From Ascaris suum (lineage: Eukaryota; Nematoda; Chromadorea; Rhabditida; Ascarididae), in the NCBI GenBank assembly GCA_013433145.1, contig CM024175.1:7796516-7860515 (forward strand): 64,000 nt of DNA. The letters run 5' to 3'. Positions 26,220-36,667 of the stretch are shown piece after piece. The notes beneath the pieces are model-generated. The model had not been told where the DNA came from and did no database searches. It saw nothing but the letters and a program-made list of their open reading frames with translations. Positions within the stretch are counted from its first letter, which is position 1. Each line of letters opens with the position of its first letter. A program made the translations under genes and the position numbers.

Positions 26220-26785
26220 TGCAACTTAGTAATGGACAGGTGCAGTCGGATGGATTATCTAAGAGTAAAGCTTTTGATCAGTTGATAAAATCGAACTGCG
26301 TTTGCAAAGTCGATATGGATTTCGTGAGAAGAATGGCATCTGAGGATTCCTCTGAAACCAAACCGGATAAAACTCATGTTATCTCGAACGACTCACACTT
26401 TCTATTCGAATAAACTGCCCGTCTAAACTTCGGCAGGAAAACGTCTTCACTCTGCGACATAGAAATGAAAAATTACTTTCATGTACCTGCAAAGTTTTAT
26501 GTTACTGTTGCATGTTGGCAAAATCTCATGAACAAGTTCTCTGCCTCAAAAAATTCTTCTCTCTAGAAACATCGAAAACAAGCGACACGGGCTTATTTGG
26601 GGTTGTGCGGTTAGTGTGTTGGGTCCTATTTGATGCTATGCCTTTGATCTATTCTATGCCTTTCAATCAAAGAGCCATGCGTTCGATTTACCTGCGATGT
26701 GCATAGCAGTGCGAAAGAAACTAAACGAATTAAAACGTAAAGGGTTGTGTTTGCAGTAGTGACTTCTACTACAGCGACTTTTGGA

Positions 26786-29700
26786 ATGGCGAACGTTTTT
26801 GACTCGTTGCCAGACGTCCTCCTGACCATTATGGGCCTTTTGGGCCTCGTTAGAGCAGTTCCCTGTCAAGACGCCTTCGCTGCCGCCGCGGCACTGTTCG
26901 GCGTTGATATGGCAGAGCTCTACCGCGAGGTGGAGCAGTTCCTGCAGGACCACTGGAAGGAGGATTTGGCTGCTCTCGACGTTCATTCGCTTGGCCTGCA
27001 GTATTTTGGTTCGTTTTTCTAAACATATATTCGCAGAGGCTATGAACTGTTGAATAATTTATTTTAGCGGAGTGCTGGAGTATTGCAGCACGTAAGTCTA
27101 TATAGGCATTCTGATACGTATAGATTTTCTTTGATCGGTCTCTCCGTAACCTCAAATGTTTTTTTCCAAAACAATTGTCGTGGGGCATTTTCCAACTTTT
27201 TATGCTGTGCCACGAAGTTCATATAAAACATGTGGTAGGGTAGGCGCCTCTGGAATTAGTAGTGCGCTTGTATAGCGGATGCATATGGTCGTATGTCATA
27301 AGCCATATGCCATAAGAATCCCTTTCTTACGTCATGTTTATTTTATGTTATCATACCTTTGCTTCTGCAGTCGTTTTGGAGGACAATCAGATGGCAAAAT
27401 GCTGTTGAAAGTTAACCGGGTGAACTGCTTCCGGATGAAACAAATAGCATTAATATACAACTTGCCTTAATCTATTTTAGTTGGCGAAGCAGCAGGATGC
27501 CGTCCGCACCCGTTGTTGCTCGAGGCCGCATGTCGGCTGAAGAGAGCACAATTGAGCATCTGGGATGTGGAAGGGCGCAGCTGCGAACTTTACGGCCACA
27601 GTGGCCCAATATATGCTGCTGCTGTTGCTGTCGAAGGAGGGCAGTTTATTGCTCTAACGGGACAATCGCTAGTGCCGGTGAGTGCATTTCAATTTTATTG
27701 CCTTTAACTTCGGTCGTAAATTGCACTAGCACAGGTCTGCAAATTCGGGGATTCTCATCCGCAACAGCGAAGTCTTAGTAAGTTTCGAGATTGAAATCAT
27801 ATTAAAACGCGTGTCAACATGGAAGTTGTCGTAAATTTGGCAACCTTATCACTCACATTAAGGAATAGGCGGGACATGCTTGTAAACTGATGAATATCTC
27901 GATTGCAGTGGTACAAAAACGTCGCCCGTGAGCTAGAACCCGGCACTAGCTACGGTGGCCGAGATGAAGCGAGGATCATTTTTCCGGTGCCGACTGAGCC
28001 GGAAGAAGTTCTGCAAGAATCGGTGGCTCGCCCTCATCCCGACGAAGTAAAAGCGACGCAGAAACGCCGAAGCGTCGAAGAGATGGAGAGAGAGGCAGCG
28101 GACCGCAGCGAAAGGGCGCAATGGCAAGATGCTCTCGCCGCCCGTTATCGTGACATGCTGTAAGTGACTGCTGTCTTGCCATGGGGCATTTTCCAATTTT
28201 TTATGCTGTGCCACGAAGTTCATTTAAAACATGTGGTAGGGTAGGCGTCTCTGGAATTGGTAGTGCGCTTGTATAACGGATGCATATGGTCGTATGTCAT
28301 ATGCCATATGCCATAAGAATCCCTTTCTTACGTCGTGCTTATTTCATGTTATCATACCTTTGCTTCTGCAGTCGTTTTGGAGGACAATTAGGTGGCAAAA
28401 TGCTGCTTCCAGATGGAACTAGTAGCATTAGTATACAACTTGCCTTAATCTATTTTAGTTGGCGAAGCAGCAGGATGCCGTCCGCACCCGTTATTGCTCG
28501 AGGCCGCATGTCGCTTTGTGCAATCAAATTTTTGTAGCTTCAGCTTCAGGGTTCCCGTACGAAATTGCCGCGCGCTCAAACGCATAGACACACATAAACA
28601 AACATCACGTTGTTATGATGTGTCTCTGAAAGCAAATATGCAAAAGCTATAGAAAAGTTCGATGGTTACGCATATGCAAAAGCTATAGAAACACTTTTCC
28701 GTGTGGATAGGTAGTTCGAGGTTACGCATCCAAACACCTGTCTAATTTTGTCTATAACTGCAGCCGCCCAAGAACTGTAGCAAATGCGTCCGCAGAACGA
28801 ATGCCTCGCAGACGGGCGACAAGACAGCAGCCGGAATTCAGGCCGGCAGATATAAGCGCACTACCAGCCCACATGGCATCCGAACTGGTGGCACCATCAA
28901 CGCCACCATATATCGTTCAGAACAATAAGATATGTAAGTTTTTCCACTTCTCCCGTCGTTCAACCTCCTAGAAATTTGTTTTTCACACTCTCCGAGGTTG
29001 TCCATAGCATATCCTGTCTCCTGCATAAAGGAGAGAATCGTTTAGAAATGAATAGGGTGAAAAAGTATTCTGCTCGTAGCAGGTGTTGCTGCATTCTCAT
29101 TCGAAGGCTTTTAAGTCGTCGAATGAAATTTAGAATTGTTAATGCTATTGTTGGTTGACGTAAGCGCCATAAGCCTGATGTTCCATTTTATACGTGTCGA
29201 TGAGGGATTCACAGGTTTATAATAGTTTCAGCAAAATTAGCGATGCTATCGTGATCATGGAATGATTTTTATGAAGTGGGAGACGGCTGAGTTAAAGATT
29301 TTTTGTGACCCTTGAAGGTATGCATCCTGATCCATGACAGCAGATTAATGAGCAGTTTATCCAATGATCACAACAAAGCATTCAAAGATATCGGAGATTA
29401 CGGTGAATGCTCAAGCTTATTTTTAGTATGCCGTCTGCCACATTGCGAAGTTCAGGACCGAGAATTTGAGACCGTCGCGGCATGGAGGAAGCACGTCGCA
29501 CTTGCACGGTCCCATCTCGAGGACGGTAAGCGGCTTTCTTTTGCTACCTACATTGTTACGGCGTTTTTCGGTTACCTTTTTTATTTTCTCTGAGAGATGA
29601 TCTATGAGATTTCAGTCCTAAGCGTTATGCTGTTAGTGCACTCGTCCTGTGGGTAAGAGTGAACTGATGATCAGCTGGTCGACCCTCGCTTATAGCCATT

Positions 29701-30457
29701 GTTTCATGACGACAAACACTTTTTGCTAGTAATAGGCCGAAATCCTCGACTTTTGGCATTAAACATTAAGTTTGCTGCTTATTCGTTTGATCGTCATTGG
29801 TAATATGCATTTCTTTTATATGATTTCAGCATTTTGTGGCACGTGCGGGCATCATTTGGTAGTGCCACCTGAAGCGGACGCAGCAACCACAAAGGTAAGC
29901 TGTGCCAACCAGCTTTCTTTTCATGTATTTTTCCTATATAAATATTTTCATGCGCTTTTGGAGGGATCGGCCGGAGATGTGATCAGATGCGTCTTCATCC
30001 ATTTCTGTCAGGTAGTTGATTCATACTGAGCGGAATCATATCAAAGAACTTCGACTTATCCTTATTCCGTAGCAGACTTATATAGAGGAGTGGAATTAGA
30101 TTCAAATCTCCCTGATATTGATCGTTTGTTGAAGTCGGTTGAAGTTTTCATCACCTTGTGACCTAGAAATTTGCGATAGGTGAAGATTCGAAAGCGTGAT
30201 TTTAGGCCTTCATGGCGGCACACAAGAAAGAGCGCTGCGTTGGTGCTCCGAAGGCCATCTTGCAGCAGAGACGTGCACACGTCATGTGGCTCAATAGCCT
30301 GAGAAGAAGCACCAGCCACATACTGCTGCCTGGTTAGCATTTTTTTCATTCCCAAACTTGTCCGATTAGATGTTGTGAGGAATTTACGTCTGGCGAATTC
30401 TTGCATTTCAAAATCCACGTTATTAAGTTCTCGAAACGAGATGAGGCGATATGGGTC

Positions 30458-30539
<82 letters not shown>

Positions 30540-31236
30540 TTATTTATTATTTATTTATATATTATTTATATATATATATTTATTTATATATATATATATT
30601 ATATATATATATAATGACCCATATATATAATGTGCTCGCCTCTACAAAATCACGCGAAATCGAAGCCTCGACGTATCTTTTGTCGTCGTTTCAAGCTGGC
30701 ACTTTATTTCCGACACTTTTCAACGAAGGAAACTATTATGAGCCTTGCAACTGATTTCCTTCAAACCCAATATTTCTACTGAGTTACTATAAATGAGAGA
30801 TTGCAGGGAGTTGTTTATATGGGACAAAGGCTCCCATACTTGGTAGGTTGGAGCAAACCGTATATTCTTTCCAATTTTTTGCACGCGGTGTTTGATGTGC
30901 CAACAGAAGGGTGAGGATAACTGTAATCCCCATCGTTTTTTTGCGCTTCCTTTCATCTAGCGGACATATTGTTCCGACAGACTTTTATATACCTCCTAAT
31001 ATATTGGAGCCTTTTTCTGCTGCATTCAAGAAATGAAAGGATATTCAGTTATGCTAGTTACAGATGCAACGGTAGAACCCGAACGTCAGTCGCCAACTGT
31101 TGGAAGAAAGCGACACCACGACTCCGAAGAAGCACGAAGGGCAGATATTTGCGCCGCTTATCTTAAGCGGTTCAAAGCACTTGAGCCCAGGCTGATGGCG
31201 GAAATAGCAACCGAGCATCAACTGCAACTTCCCTAG
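26786..31236 (+). CDS. Multi-exon gene: degenerate OTU-like N-terminus plus Cys/His finger-like segments
   Basis: Predicted exons: 26786-27008, 27068-27091, 27481-27677, 27909-28159, 28764-28933, 29427-29525, 29830-29894, 30266-30332, 31064-31236. Each intron is GT..AG, all junction phases agree, and the sum is 1269 nt (422 codons plus stop). Residues ~1-147 have an OTU-like order: a Val-Pro-Cys-Gln-Asp-Ala loop followed by an Ala-rich helix, LYREVEQFL, a Trp/Glu helix, LSIWDVEGR, then ELYG and GGQFIAL where active OTUs have a GGHY-type His. The usual DGNC Cys position reads Ala and the His position reads Gln, so the fold, if OTU, would be inactive. A charged linker follows. Residues ~289-345 carry LCRLPHC..H(X6)H and FCGTCGHH finger-like groups. 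The start is uncertain: a TTTGCAG acceptor at 26756 allows an upstream exon. An optional 33 nt exon (27371-27403) also keeps frame. The exon chain is well supported; the OTU assignment is inference. Confidence 0.6.
27180..27530 (+). repeat. Intron/exon segment, original copy of a local duplication
   Basis: About 335 bp (from GGGGCATTTTCCAA through the first ~50 bp of the exon at 27481) recurs at 28180-28512 in the same orientation. This copy carries an extra ~22 bp (TTGAAAGTTAACCGGGTGAA) after AAAATGCTG that the other lacks. It contains intron sequence, an optional small exon and the 5' end of a coding exon. Confidence 0.88.
28180..28512 (+). repeat. Partial copy of intron/exon segment inside a later intron
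   Basis: Same-orientation copy of 27180-27530 about 980 bp downstream, inside the intron 28160-28763. It repeats the TCTATTTTAG acceptor and the first ~50 bp of the downstream exon, then stops abruptly at ATGTCG. It therefore places an acceptor with a truncated, donor-less pseudo-exon in the gene. Scattered substitutions show it is not brand new. Confidence 0.88.
30449..30624. repeat. (TA)n microsatellite with palindromic ends
   Basis: About 150 bp of TA dinucleotides and TATT/ATTT variants. It is bounded on the left by ATATGGGTCATT (30449) and on the right by the exact reverse complement AATGACCCATAT (30613-30624), so the whole tract can fold into one hairpin. It lies in the last intron of the gene at 26786-31236. 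The long Tyr/Ile frames over it are artefacts of the repeat. Confidence 0.9.
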
Positions 31237-31385
31237 ATGAGGGGTAAGCAGGCCCATTTTATTTCGCTTTAACTCATTTGCTGTCGTTGTGAACAACTTT
31301 TCATGATTGGTATTCATGATGCAATTTTGCAACGTCCCTTGCGGTTTCTAGTTCACGTCCTTCAGTGACGATCATATTTTTACAG

Positions 31386-31688
31386 GCATGTGTTGTTGAG
31401 GATCTCGTTGAACCTCCATCATGTGCTCCTTTCGATCCGCCGTGGTACGTGCCTGCGCGAGTTCGTGGTTGTCCCATCAAGGACTGGATTCGGCGTCAAC
31501 ATTTTCTCGTCTTCGTCACCGTTGCCATAGTGGTTGCATTTCTTTGCCGTCAAATTATCTGTTCGCTGAAGATTTTTGAGCTGTTTGAAATATGTTCACT
31601 AGCCACATATTGCCGCTATCTACTGCACGCATTCATCGTTGCCCCTCATCTACAGTGCGAAGTTCTCGGTCCACTAAGACCTGTTTGA
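31386..31688 (+). CDS. Possible terminal exon, small protein with one membrane segment
   Basis: A strong TTTTTACAG acceptor precedes GCATGTG at 31386. The frame then stays open for 100 codons to a TGA at 31686. It encodes a Pro/Cys-rich start (PPSCAPFDPPWYVPA) and a hydrophobic stretch, FLVFVTVAIVVAFLC, that could span a membrane. The GC-rich first half looks coding; the second half is less clear. The in-frame TAG at 31234 of the upstream gene prevents a simple join. It may therefore be an alternative 3' exon, part of another gene, or chance. Confidence 0.3.
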   Translation, partial: ACVVEDLVEPPSCAPFDPPWYVPARVRGCPIKDWIRRQHFLVFVTVAIVVAFLCRQIICSLKIFELFEICSLATYCRYLLHAFIVAPHLQCEVLGPLRPV

Positions 31689-33165
31689 GCAGATTCGGAT
31701 ATGTGGTGGAAGAAATTCTGCAAGTATTACTTTTACGATCTTCTTTTCTCCCTCGTCTCATGCTTTTGTAGTAGTTTGGATGGTTATCATAGAAAATAAC
31801 TGAAATGATGTGTTGGTCTTCCCGCGAAGGAAACGACAGAGCAGCCACATGGTTTGTGGAAGTCTTTGTATTGCGTCCAAATTACAGAGGTATTTACTAG
31901 TATAATTTCTTTTCAAACAACATCGAAGATTTCGCTTTTTCCTTGGGGAAAAATGCAGCGTTGGGACGACAAGCAAGAGCCGCTTCGTGTAGATCTTTTG
32001 AAATCGTTCTCAACAAAAGTTGCCCCTCTTTACACGAGCATAGCAAAATTTGGCCATTTTATGGTCTCTGAGCCATAAAATAACGTTTCTAGTTCCTTGA
32101 TGCTGCTGTGCGCTTGCGCTGAGTACCGATGGCCAGTTTTGATCGTATTAGGGCATGGTTCTGCCCTCCTATAATGGAGTGCGGATGATACAAAAAAAAA
32201 AACAGTGTAGAAGATATCCAAAAAATCTTTGGCGCGCTGCCAGTAAACATGCTTTATGAGGATATGAAAGACTTATTCTGTAGAGTTTCGGCAGCAAAAG
32301 CATCTTGTATCGTGCTTACAATGCAGAGCTAGAAGACCAGAGAAATGGTTTTTTGCCACAAAGATTATGAATTTCAAGAAAAGCATTTTGAATTATATTT
32401 CATTTTGCGGCATGACCGCATCGAAGACACACGGAAACCACTCTGCCGTTCCCTTGGGCTTATTCCTAAGCAAAATACACAGCTTGCAAACGTGAGCTGA
32501 ATAGGCTACTGAATAATAATGCTGGAGAAGCAATGTTTCACTAGTGGATACAATATTGCACTGACAACATATAAATTGAATTTTTATTTACTTATGCGTG
32601 CATACATTACGAGTTTGGTTGTTTTGAACACATAGTCAACTGAAAGTTTCCTTACTCGTTGTACATCACGGCTTTCAGATATTTCATAGGATGGAGGATT
32701 GTTCACTGCAACTGGTTCTGAACAAATATCGTATAGTCATTTCGCAGTCGATGTAGCGTCCTTTTGTCAGTCAATACGGCTACATCAAAGAAGAATTGGA
32801 ATGAAATCAACGACAGGCAGGTTTGTTGGAAGGTGAGAAACTTACAAACGAGCGCATTTTTGATTTGTGAATTGTTGACCCTTACCCCTTTGTTGCCCAT
32901 TATCCTCATCGATATCGAGAAGGACCGATCATCAACGACTGCGAACAAGAGACGCACGAACGATGGCTCTGTTATCCATCAAAGAACTGGATATGGACAA
33001 TCACAATTTCCACTTGGCTGTGGCCGTTATGTTTCATGAAAGGGTTAGTCGTTTCCTCGCTTATAAAATTGTCCCTGCTCTGGATAACAACCGAAGAGTA
33101 AATTTAAACTGGTGATTTCTAATTATTCTACTTCTATCACTTATACTAACACTCTCATTCTAGAA
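31689..33165. other. No supported gene
   Basis: Short frames only. A somewhat GC-richer patch at about 32870-33050 has open frames in two registers but no domain I recognise. Nothing else is seen. Confidence 0.4.
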
Positions 33166-33377
33166 GTTTTGTTATTACTATTATCATTATTTATTATTAT
33201 TATTATTTATTATTATTATTTATTATTATTTTTTATTTATTATTATTATCATTATTTATTATTATTATCATTATTTATTATTATTATCATTATTTATTAT
33301 TATTATTATTTATTATTATTGTTATTTACTATTATTATTATTTATTATTATTATCATTTATTATTATTGTTATTATT
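33166..33377. repeat. (TTA)n-type microsatellite, left part
   Basis: An imperfect TTATTA/TTATTATTAT tract that forms the left flank of the LTR element. It continues beyond the element at 36668, so the element inserted into an existing microsatellite. Confidence 0.92.
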
Positions 33378-33633
33378 TGTTGTATCCCTAGCCGCGAAAT
33401 CGCCGAGAGGAGACCGAGGGTAGAAGCGAGGAGCAAGAGATGCGGGCCTGCGAACAGTCGAGGGATAAGACTCACTTCGACGGGCTGAGGCCCGCCTTAT
33501 GTAGGCTTCGGCCGACCCAAAGTACAAGTTGAAACAATGACATGGCGCGCAAACACAACGCTATAAAAGCAAAAGGTCACTGTTTCATCACACAGAGATA
33601 TCTTGGGTTGGCTCTTTAACGTCACACCCAACA
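33378..33633 (-). repeat. 3' LTR of the Ty3/Gypsy element
   Basis: 256 bp, TG...CA ends. It is the downstream LTR because the element reads on the minus strand. It lacks the 23 bp duplication of the other LTR and has CTACATAAG where that LTR has CTATATAAG. Confidence 0.94.
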
Positions 33634-33643
33634 TCTCCCCGCT
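33634..33643 (-). promoter_or_regulatory. Polypurine tract candidate
   Basis: AGCGGGGAGA on the minus strand directly abuts the 3' LTR. This is where plus-strand DNA synthesis would be primed. Confidence 0.65.
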
Positions 33644-33659
33644 GAAGTCGATCCGTCCG

Positions 33660-36359
33660 TCAGTGTCTGTGATCGGTCCGACTGCGTGCACGATCCGTCG
33701 GCCCATGATACGTTCTGCGTTGACCTTCCGGGCTGAACCGTTGTGGAGCCTGTCGATCGCAAGTTGAGCGGCGGAGATCTACCGGAGCATGAGCTGGGTG
33801 TTGGTTGTCGACGTTCTGTTGTGGCCGTGTCCGTCGCTGTATGGTTGACTGGTCCACTGATGCGACTTGGATGGATGGTGGGATTGACCGGGCAACGAAA
33901 TCGTCCAGTAGCGATTTGAGCACTGCATCTGCTGGAGAGTCCTCCTGTTTGGTGCTCCGTCGACGAAGTTGGTTGGCGTGGCGCGTCCAAACTTCTGATC
34001 CGACCAGAACGTCGTAGGTGACGCGGCCGTGTCTGCGTAACACCACTCCGTTCGTCCATCTCGTCTTCTGAAAAAGATAATTTCTGACGAGCACGAGATC
34101 GCCTCGTGTGAAGGAACGGTCGCGAGCTCCATGTCGTCGATTGAAGTCTGCTTCCATCTTGTCGTTCCTCCGTTCTGCGGCGGGCGGTGTCGGCCGAACC
34201 AAGTCCATTGAAGTACGGAGCTGACGTCCGAGGAGAACTTCTGCTGGTGAGCGATTCCCGAGCGTCGTGTTTGGGGTTGTCCGGTAGCTAAGCAGAAATG
34301 TTTGTAGAGCTTCCGCTGTCGTCTCCTCCCCTCTGAGTTTGCGAAGCGTTCGTTTGAAAGTGTCCATGATTTGCTGGAAAATGCCTGGTGCTGACTTCAC
34401 GCCGAAAGGGAGACGATTGTAGCGATAGAGTCCTTTGTGCGTGTTGATTGTAAGTAGCTCCCTTGATGCGTCGTCCACCTCCACTTGTAGATAAGCATCG
34501 GCGAAGTCAATTTGAGAGAAGTAGCGTCCACCATTGAGCGTCACGAATATGTCCTCTGGCAGTGGCAATGGGTACTTGTGAAGCTCCAGGGCGTCGCTAA
34601 GTCCAGTAGAGAAGTCCGCGCAAATACGGAGGTTGCCGGATGCCTTCTTCACGACGACGATTGGAGCTGCCCATCGCGAGTAGTCCACCTTCGTGATGAC
34701 GCCTTGATTTTCGAGCCGGCTCAGTTCCTGTTCCACTGCTTCGAGAGCTGCGTAGGGCACTGTTCGTATAGGTCGGAAAACTGGCTTTGCGTCGTTGCGT
34801 AGATATAGAGTTGCCTTCGCCTTCGTGCATCGTCCTAGTGACTTGCCGCAAACCTCCGGATAGCGTTCCCGCGGGTTGAAAGCGGTGACTGATTCGGAGC
34901 GTTCCTTGATGGACTGGTCGGTGGAAGTGGTTCGTCGCACGTTGTCGCACAGCGTGGCCAAGTTCCATAGGTCCAACTTGTCGATGAAGTCGAGGCCCAG
35001 TAAGTTGCGCGCGTTGTTGCCATAGCCCACGAAGATGCGTCCTGCTGCCGTGCGTCCGTTTATCTTGAGCGTTCTGGTTGTCTGTCCAGAAAAACGGATT
35101 GGATTGTTTGATGCGTCGAGGGCTTCCTCCATGACTGGCTGTAGGCGAGGGGATCCGAGTCGCTTCCATGACGCCTTTGATACGAGGGTGATGTCCGATC
35201 CTGTGTCCACTTGGAATCGAACTGAGTGTCTGTCGATGAGCGCGGTGACGAACTTAGGGCGTTGTCGCGCATCCGTCGTCGTCTTGACGCTTTGAATACC
35301 GTTCGACTGATAGCGCGGGCGTCGTTCGTTGGTCCTCTGCTTCTGCTGTCTCCGATTGCATGCGCAGTAGCCTTCCTTGTGACCTGTGTTTCCACAGTGA
35401 GCGCACCTGTGATTGGAGAATCGGCATTCCTTGACGAAGTGCATGCCGCCACATTGCCAGCACGGTGTCCTTGGGGTAGCCGCTCTGTCGTTTCCCGTCG
35501 ACTGCTTTGATTGTTCCCTTGATGATGGTGTCGTTGGTGTCGCTGCCTTGTCGTGTTGCGTCTGATGCTTGGATCGCTCATTCTTCCGTTTGAAGCGCTT
35601 CGGCTTGTCCGGAATTGTCGCAACGTTGACCGTTTGGATCGCGTTCGAATCCTCGACCATCCTGTTGTCGTGCTTGAGATTGTCGAGCCGTCTGTATTCC
35701 GCGATGAGGTCCTTGAGCGTTGCGCTGGCGTTTGTGTCGATCCTGTTGAGCAAGTGAAGTCGATACTCGGCATCTGCTGGCGATTGGAGTCCGCATACGA
35801 AGATGAGGCATTTGAACTGCTCTGCGTTGAGTTCGCCCAGACGAAACTTCTCGCATTCCCGGTTGACGATGCTGCCATATGTTGTGATGTCGTCTCGCGG
35901 GTTCCTGACAAGCTTCAGACAGTGATAACGCTGGTTGAATAGTGATATCTTAGGTCCGAAGATGTCCTTGAGGATGCTGATCGTTTCGTCGAATTTCAGA
36001 TCGCGTGGCTGCTTTGGAAGAATGTAGTTTGCGTACTTCTCGTAAGCTATTGCGTCGAGTTTCCGCAACAGGAAGCGCACACGCCCTGCGTCGTCTAGCT
36101 TCTGAGCGTCGACGTTGAAGGTGTCCTCGTAGCGTTTGAACCACGTTTCGAACGTAACGTTTTCGTCCGGAACGTACGTGAAGGTCGCAATCGCGTTGTC
36201 GAGAGCCGGGTCCACAGTCGAAGTTGCTGTCGACTGCGTCGTACCGACTGAGAGAGCCGTCAGTTGCTGCTGCATTGTAGCCATCATCTGCTGCATCAGC
36301 GCCTGTTGATCCTGCTGACGTTGGAGTAGTAGAACAGGCGAATCGGGTAGCCCTTCCAT
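33660..36359 (-). CDS. Gag-pol frame of Ty3/Gypsy element with RT joined to integrase tail
   Basis: 899 codons, open throughout, starting at an ATG 30 bp inside the 5' LTR. Order: Gln-rich N-terminus and capsid-like gag region (1-240); two zinc knuckles at 300-312 (CX2CX3HX4C) and 319-332 (CX2CX4HX4C); aspartic protease VDTGSDITLV at 384-393; RT from about 530 with the motif-A block IDFADAYLQV (617-626) and RLPFGVKSAPGIF (649-661). At about residue 667 (near 34361) the sequence switches to FKRTLRKLRG and then LLSYRTTPNTTLG, the end of the integrase core, followed by the C-terminal domain to about 800. The YxDD motif, RNase H, the integrase zinc finger and most catalytic residues are gone, in frame. 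The protein could supply gag and protease but not reverse transcription or integration, so the copy would depend on a full-length relative. Opposite-strand and other-frame ORFs here are shadows. Confidence 0.93.
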   Translation of the reverse strand: MEGLPDSPVLLLQRQQDQQALMQQMMATMQQQLTALSVGTTQSTATSTVDPALDNAIATFTYVPDENVTFETWFKRYEDTFNVDAQKLDDAGRVRFLLRKLDAIAYEKYANYILPKQPRDLKFDETISILKDIFGPKISLFNQRYHCLKLVRNPRDDITTYGSIVNRECEKFRLGELNAEQFKCLIFVCGLQSPADAEYRLHLLNRIDTNASATLKDLIAEYRRLDNLKHDNRMVEDSNAIQTVNVATIPDKPKRFKRKNERSKHQTQHDKAATPTTPSSREQSKQSTGNDRAATPRTPCWQCGGMHFVKECRFSNHRCAHCGNTGHKEGYCACNRRQQKQRTNERRPRYQSNGIQSVKTTTDARQRPKFVTALIDRHSVRFQVDTGSDITLVSKASWKRLGSPRLQPVMEEALDASNNPIRFSGQTTRTLKINGRTAAGRIFVGYGNNARNLLGLDFIDKLDLWNLATLCDNVRRTTSTDQSIKERSESVTAFNPRERYPEVCGKSLGRCTKAKATLYLRNDAKPVFRPIRTVPYAALEAVEQELSRLENQGVITKVDYSRWAAPIVVVKKASGNLRICADFSTGLSDALELHKYPLPLPEDIFVTLNGGRYFSQIDFADAYLQVEVDDASRELLTINTHKGLYRYNRLPFGVKSAPGIFQQIMDTFKRTLRKLRGEETTAEALQTFLLSYRTTPNTTLGNRSPAEVLLGRQLRTSMDLVRPTPPAAERRNDKMEADFNRRHGARDRSFTRGDLVLVRNYLFQKTRWTNGVVLRRHGRVTYDVLVGSEVWTRHANQLRRRSTKQEDSPADAVLKSLLDDFVARSIPPSIQVASVDQSTIQRRTRPQQNVDNQHPAHAPVDLRRSTCDRQAPQRFSPEGQRRTYHGPTDRARSRTDHRH

Positions 36360-36369
36360 CTGTCGCGAA

Positions 36370-36387
36370 TCCGAAGCCTGATCGCCA
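36370..36387 (-). promoter_or_regulatory. Primer-binding site candidate
   Basis: One base after the 5' LTR the minus strand reads TGGCGATCAGGCTTCGG. The TGG would pair with the CCA end of a tRNA. I cannot name the tRNA from memory. Confidence 0.55.
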
Positions 36388-36388
36388 C

Positions 36389-36667
36389 TGTTGTATCCCT
36401 AGCCGCGAAATCGCCGAGAGGAGAACGAGGGTAGAAGCGAGGAGCAAGAGATGCCGGCCTGCGAACAGTCGAGGGATAAGACTCACTTCGACGGGCTGAG
36501 GCCCGCCTTATATAGGCTTCGGCCGACCCAAAGTACAAGTTGAAACAATGACATGACGCGAACACGAACAATGACATGGCGCGCAAACACAACGCTATAA
36601 AAGCAAAAGGTCACTGTTTCATCACACAGAGATATCTTGGGTTGGCTCTTTAACGCCACACCCAACA
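36389..36667 (-). repeat. 5' LTR of the Ty3/Gypsy element, with TATA box
   Basis: 279 bp. It contains CCTATATAAGG (36506-36516) as a probable core promoter. It carries a 23 bp internal duplication around AACAATGACATG that is absent from the 3' LTR. Confidence 0.94.

Larger units (their letters stand above)
33378..36667 (-). mobile_element. Ty3/Gypsy LTR retrotransposon, internally deleted
   Basis: A complete-ended element on the minus strand. Direct LTRs (TGTTG...CAACA) lie at 33378-33633 and 36389-36667, flanked by a 5 bp target duplication TTATT (33373-33377 and 36668-36672). The duplication carries limited weight in a TTA-rich tract. A TGG-led primer-binding candidate follows the 5' LTR and a purine-rich AGCGGGGAGA precedes the 3' LTR. 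The total is 3.29 kb, short for this group, because most of pol is missing. Four substitutions plus one 23 bp insertion separate the LTRs, so the insertion is fairly recent. Confidence 0.95.

Noticed and set aside
30375..30754. Tyr/Ile-repeat proteins
   Set aside because: They are translations of the (TA)n microsatellite.
33112..33423. Plus-strand Tyr/Leu/Ile-rich frame
   Set aside because: It is a translation of the (TTA)n tract running into the LTR.
33805..35942. Several 60-280 codon frames on both strands
   Set aside because: They are shadows of the GC-rich gag-pol frame 33660-36359.
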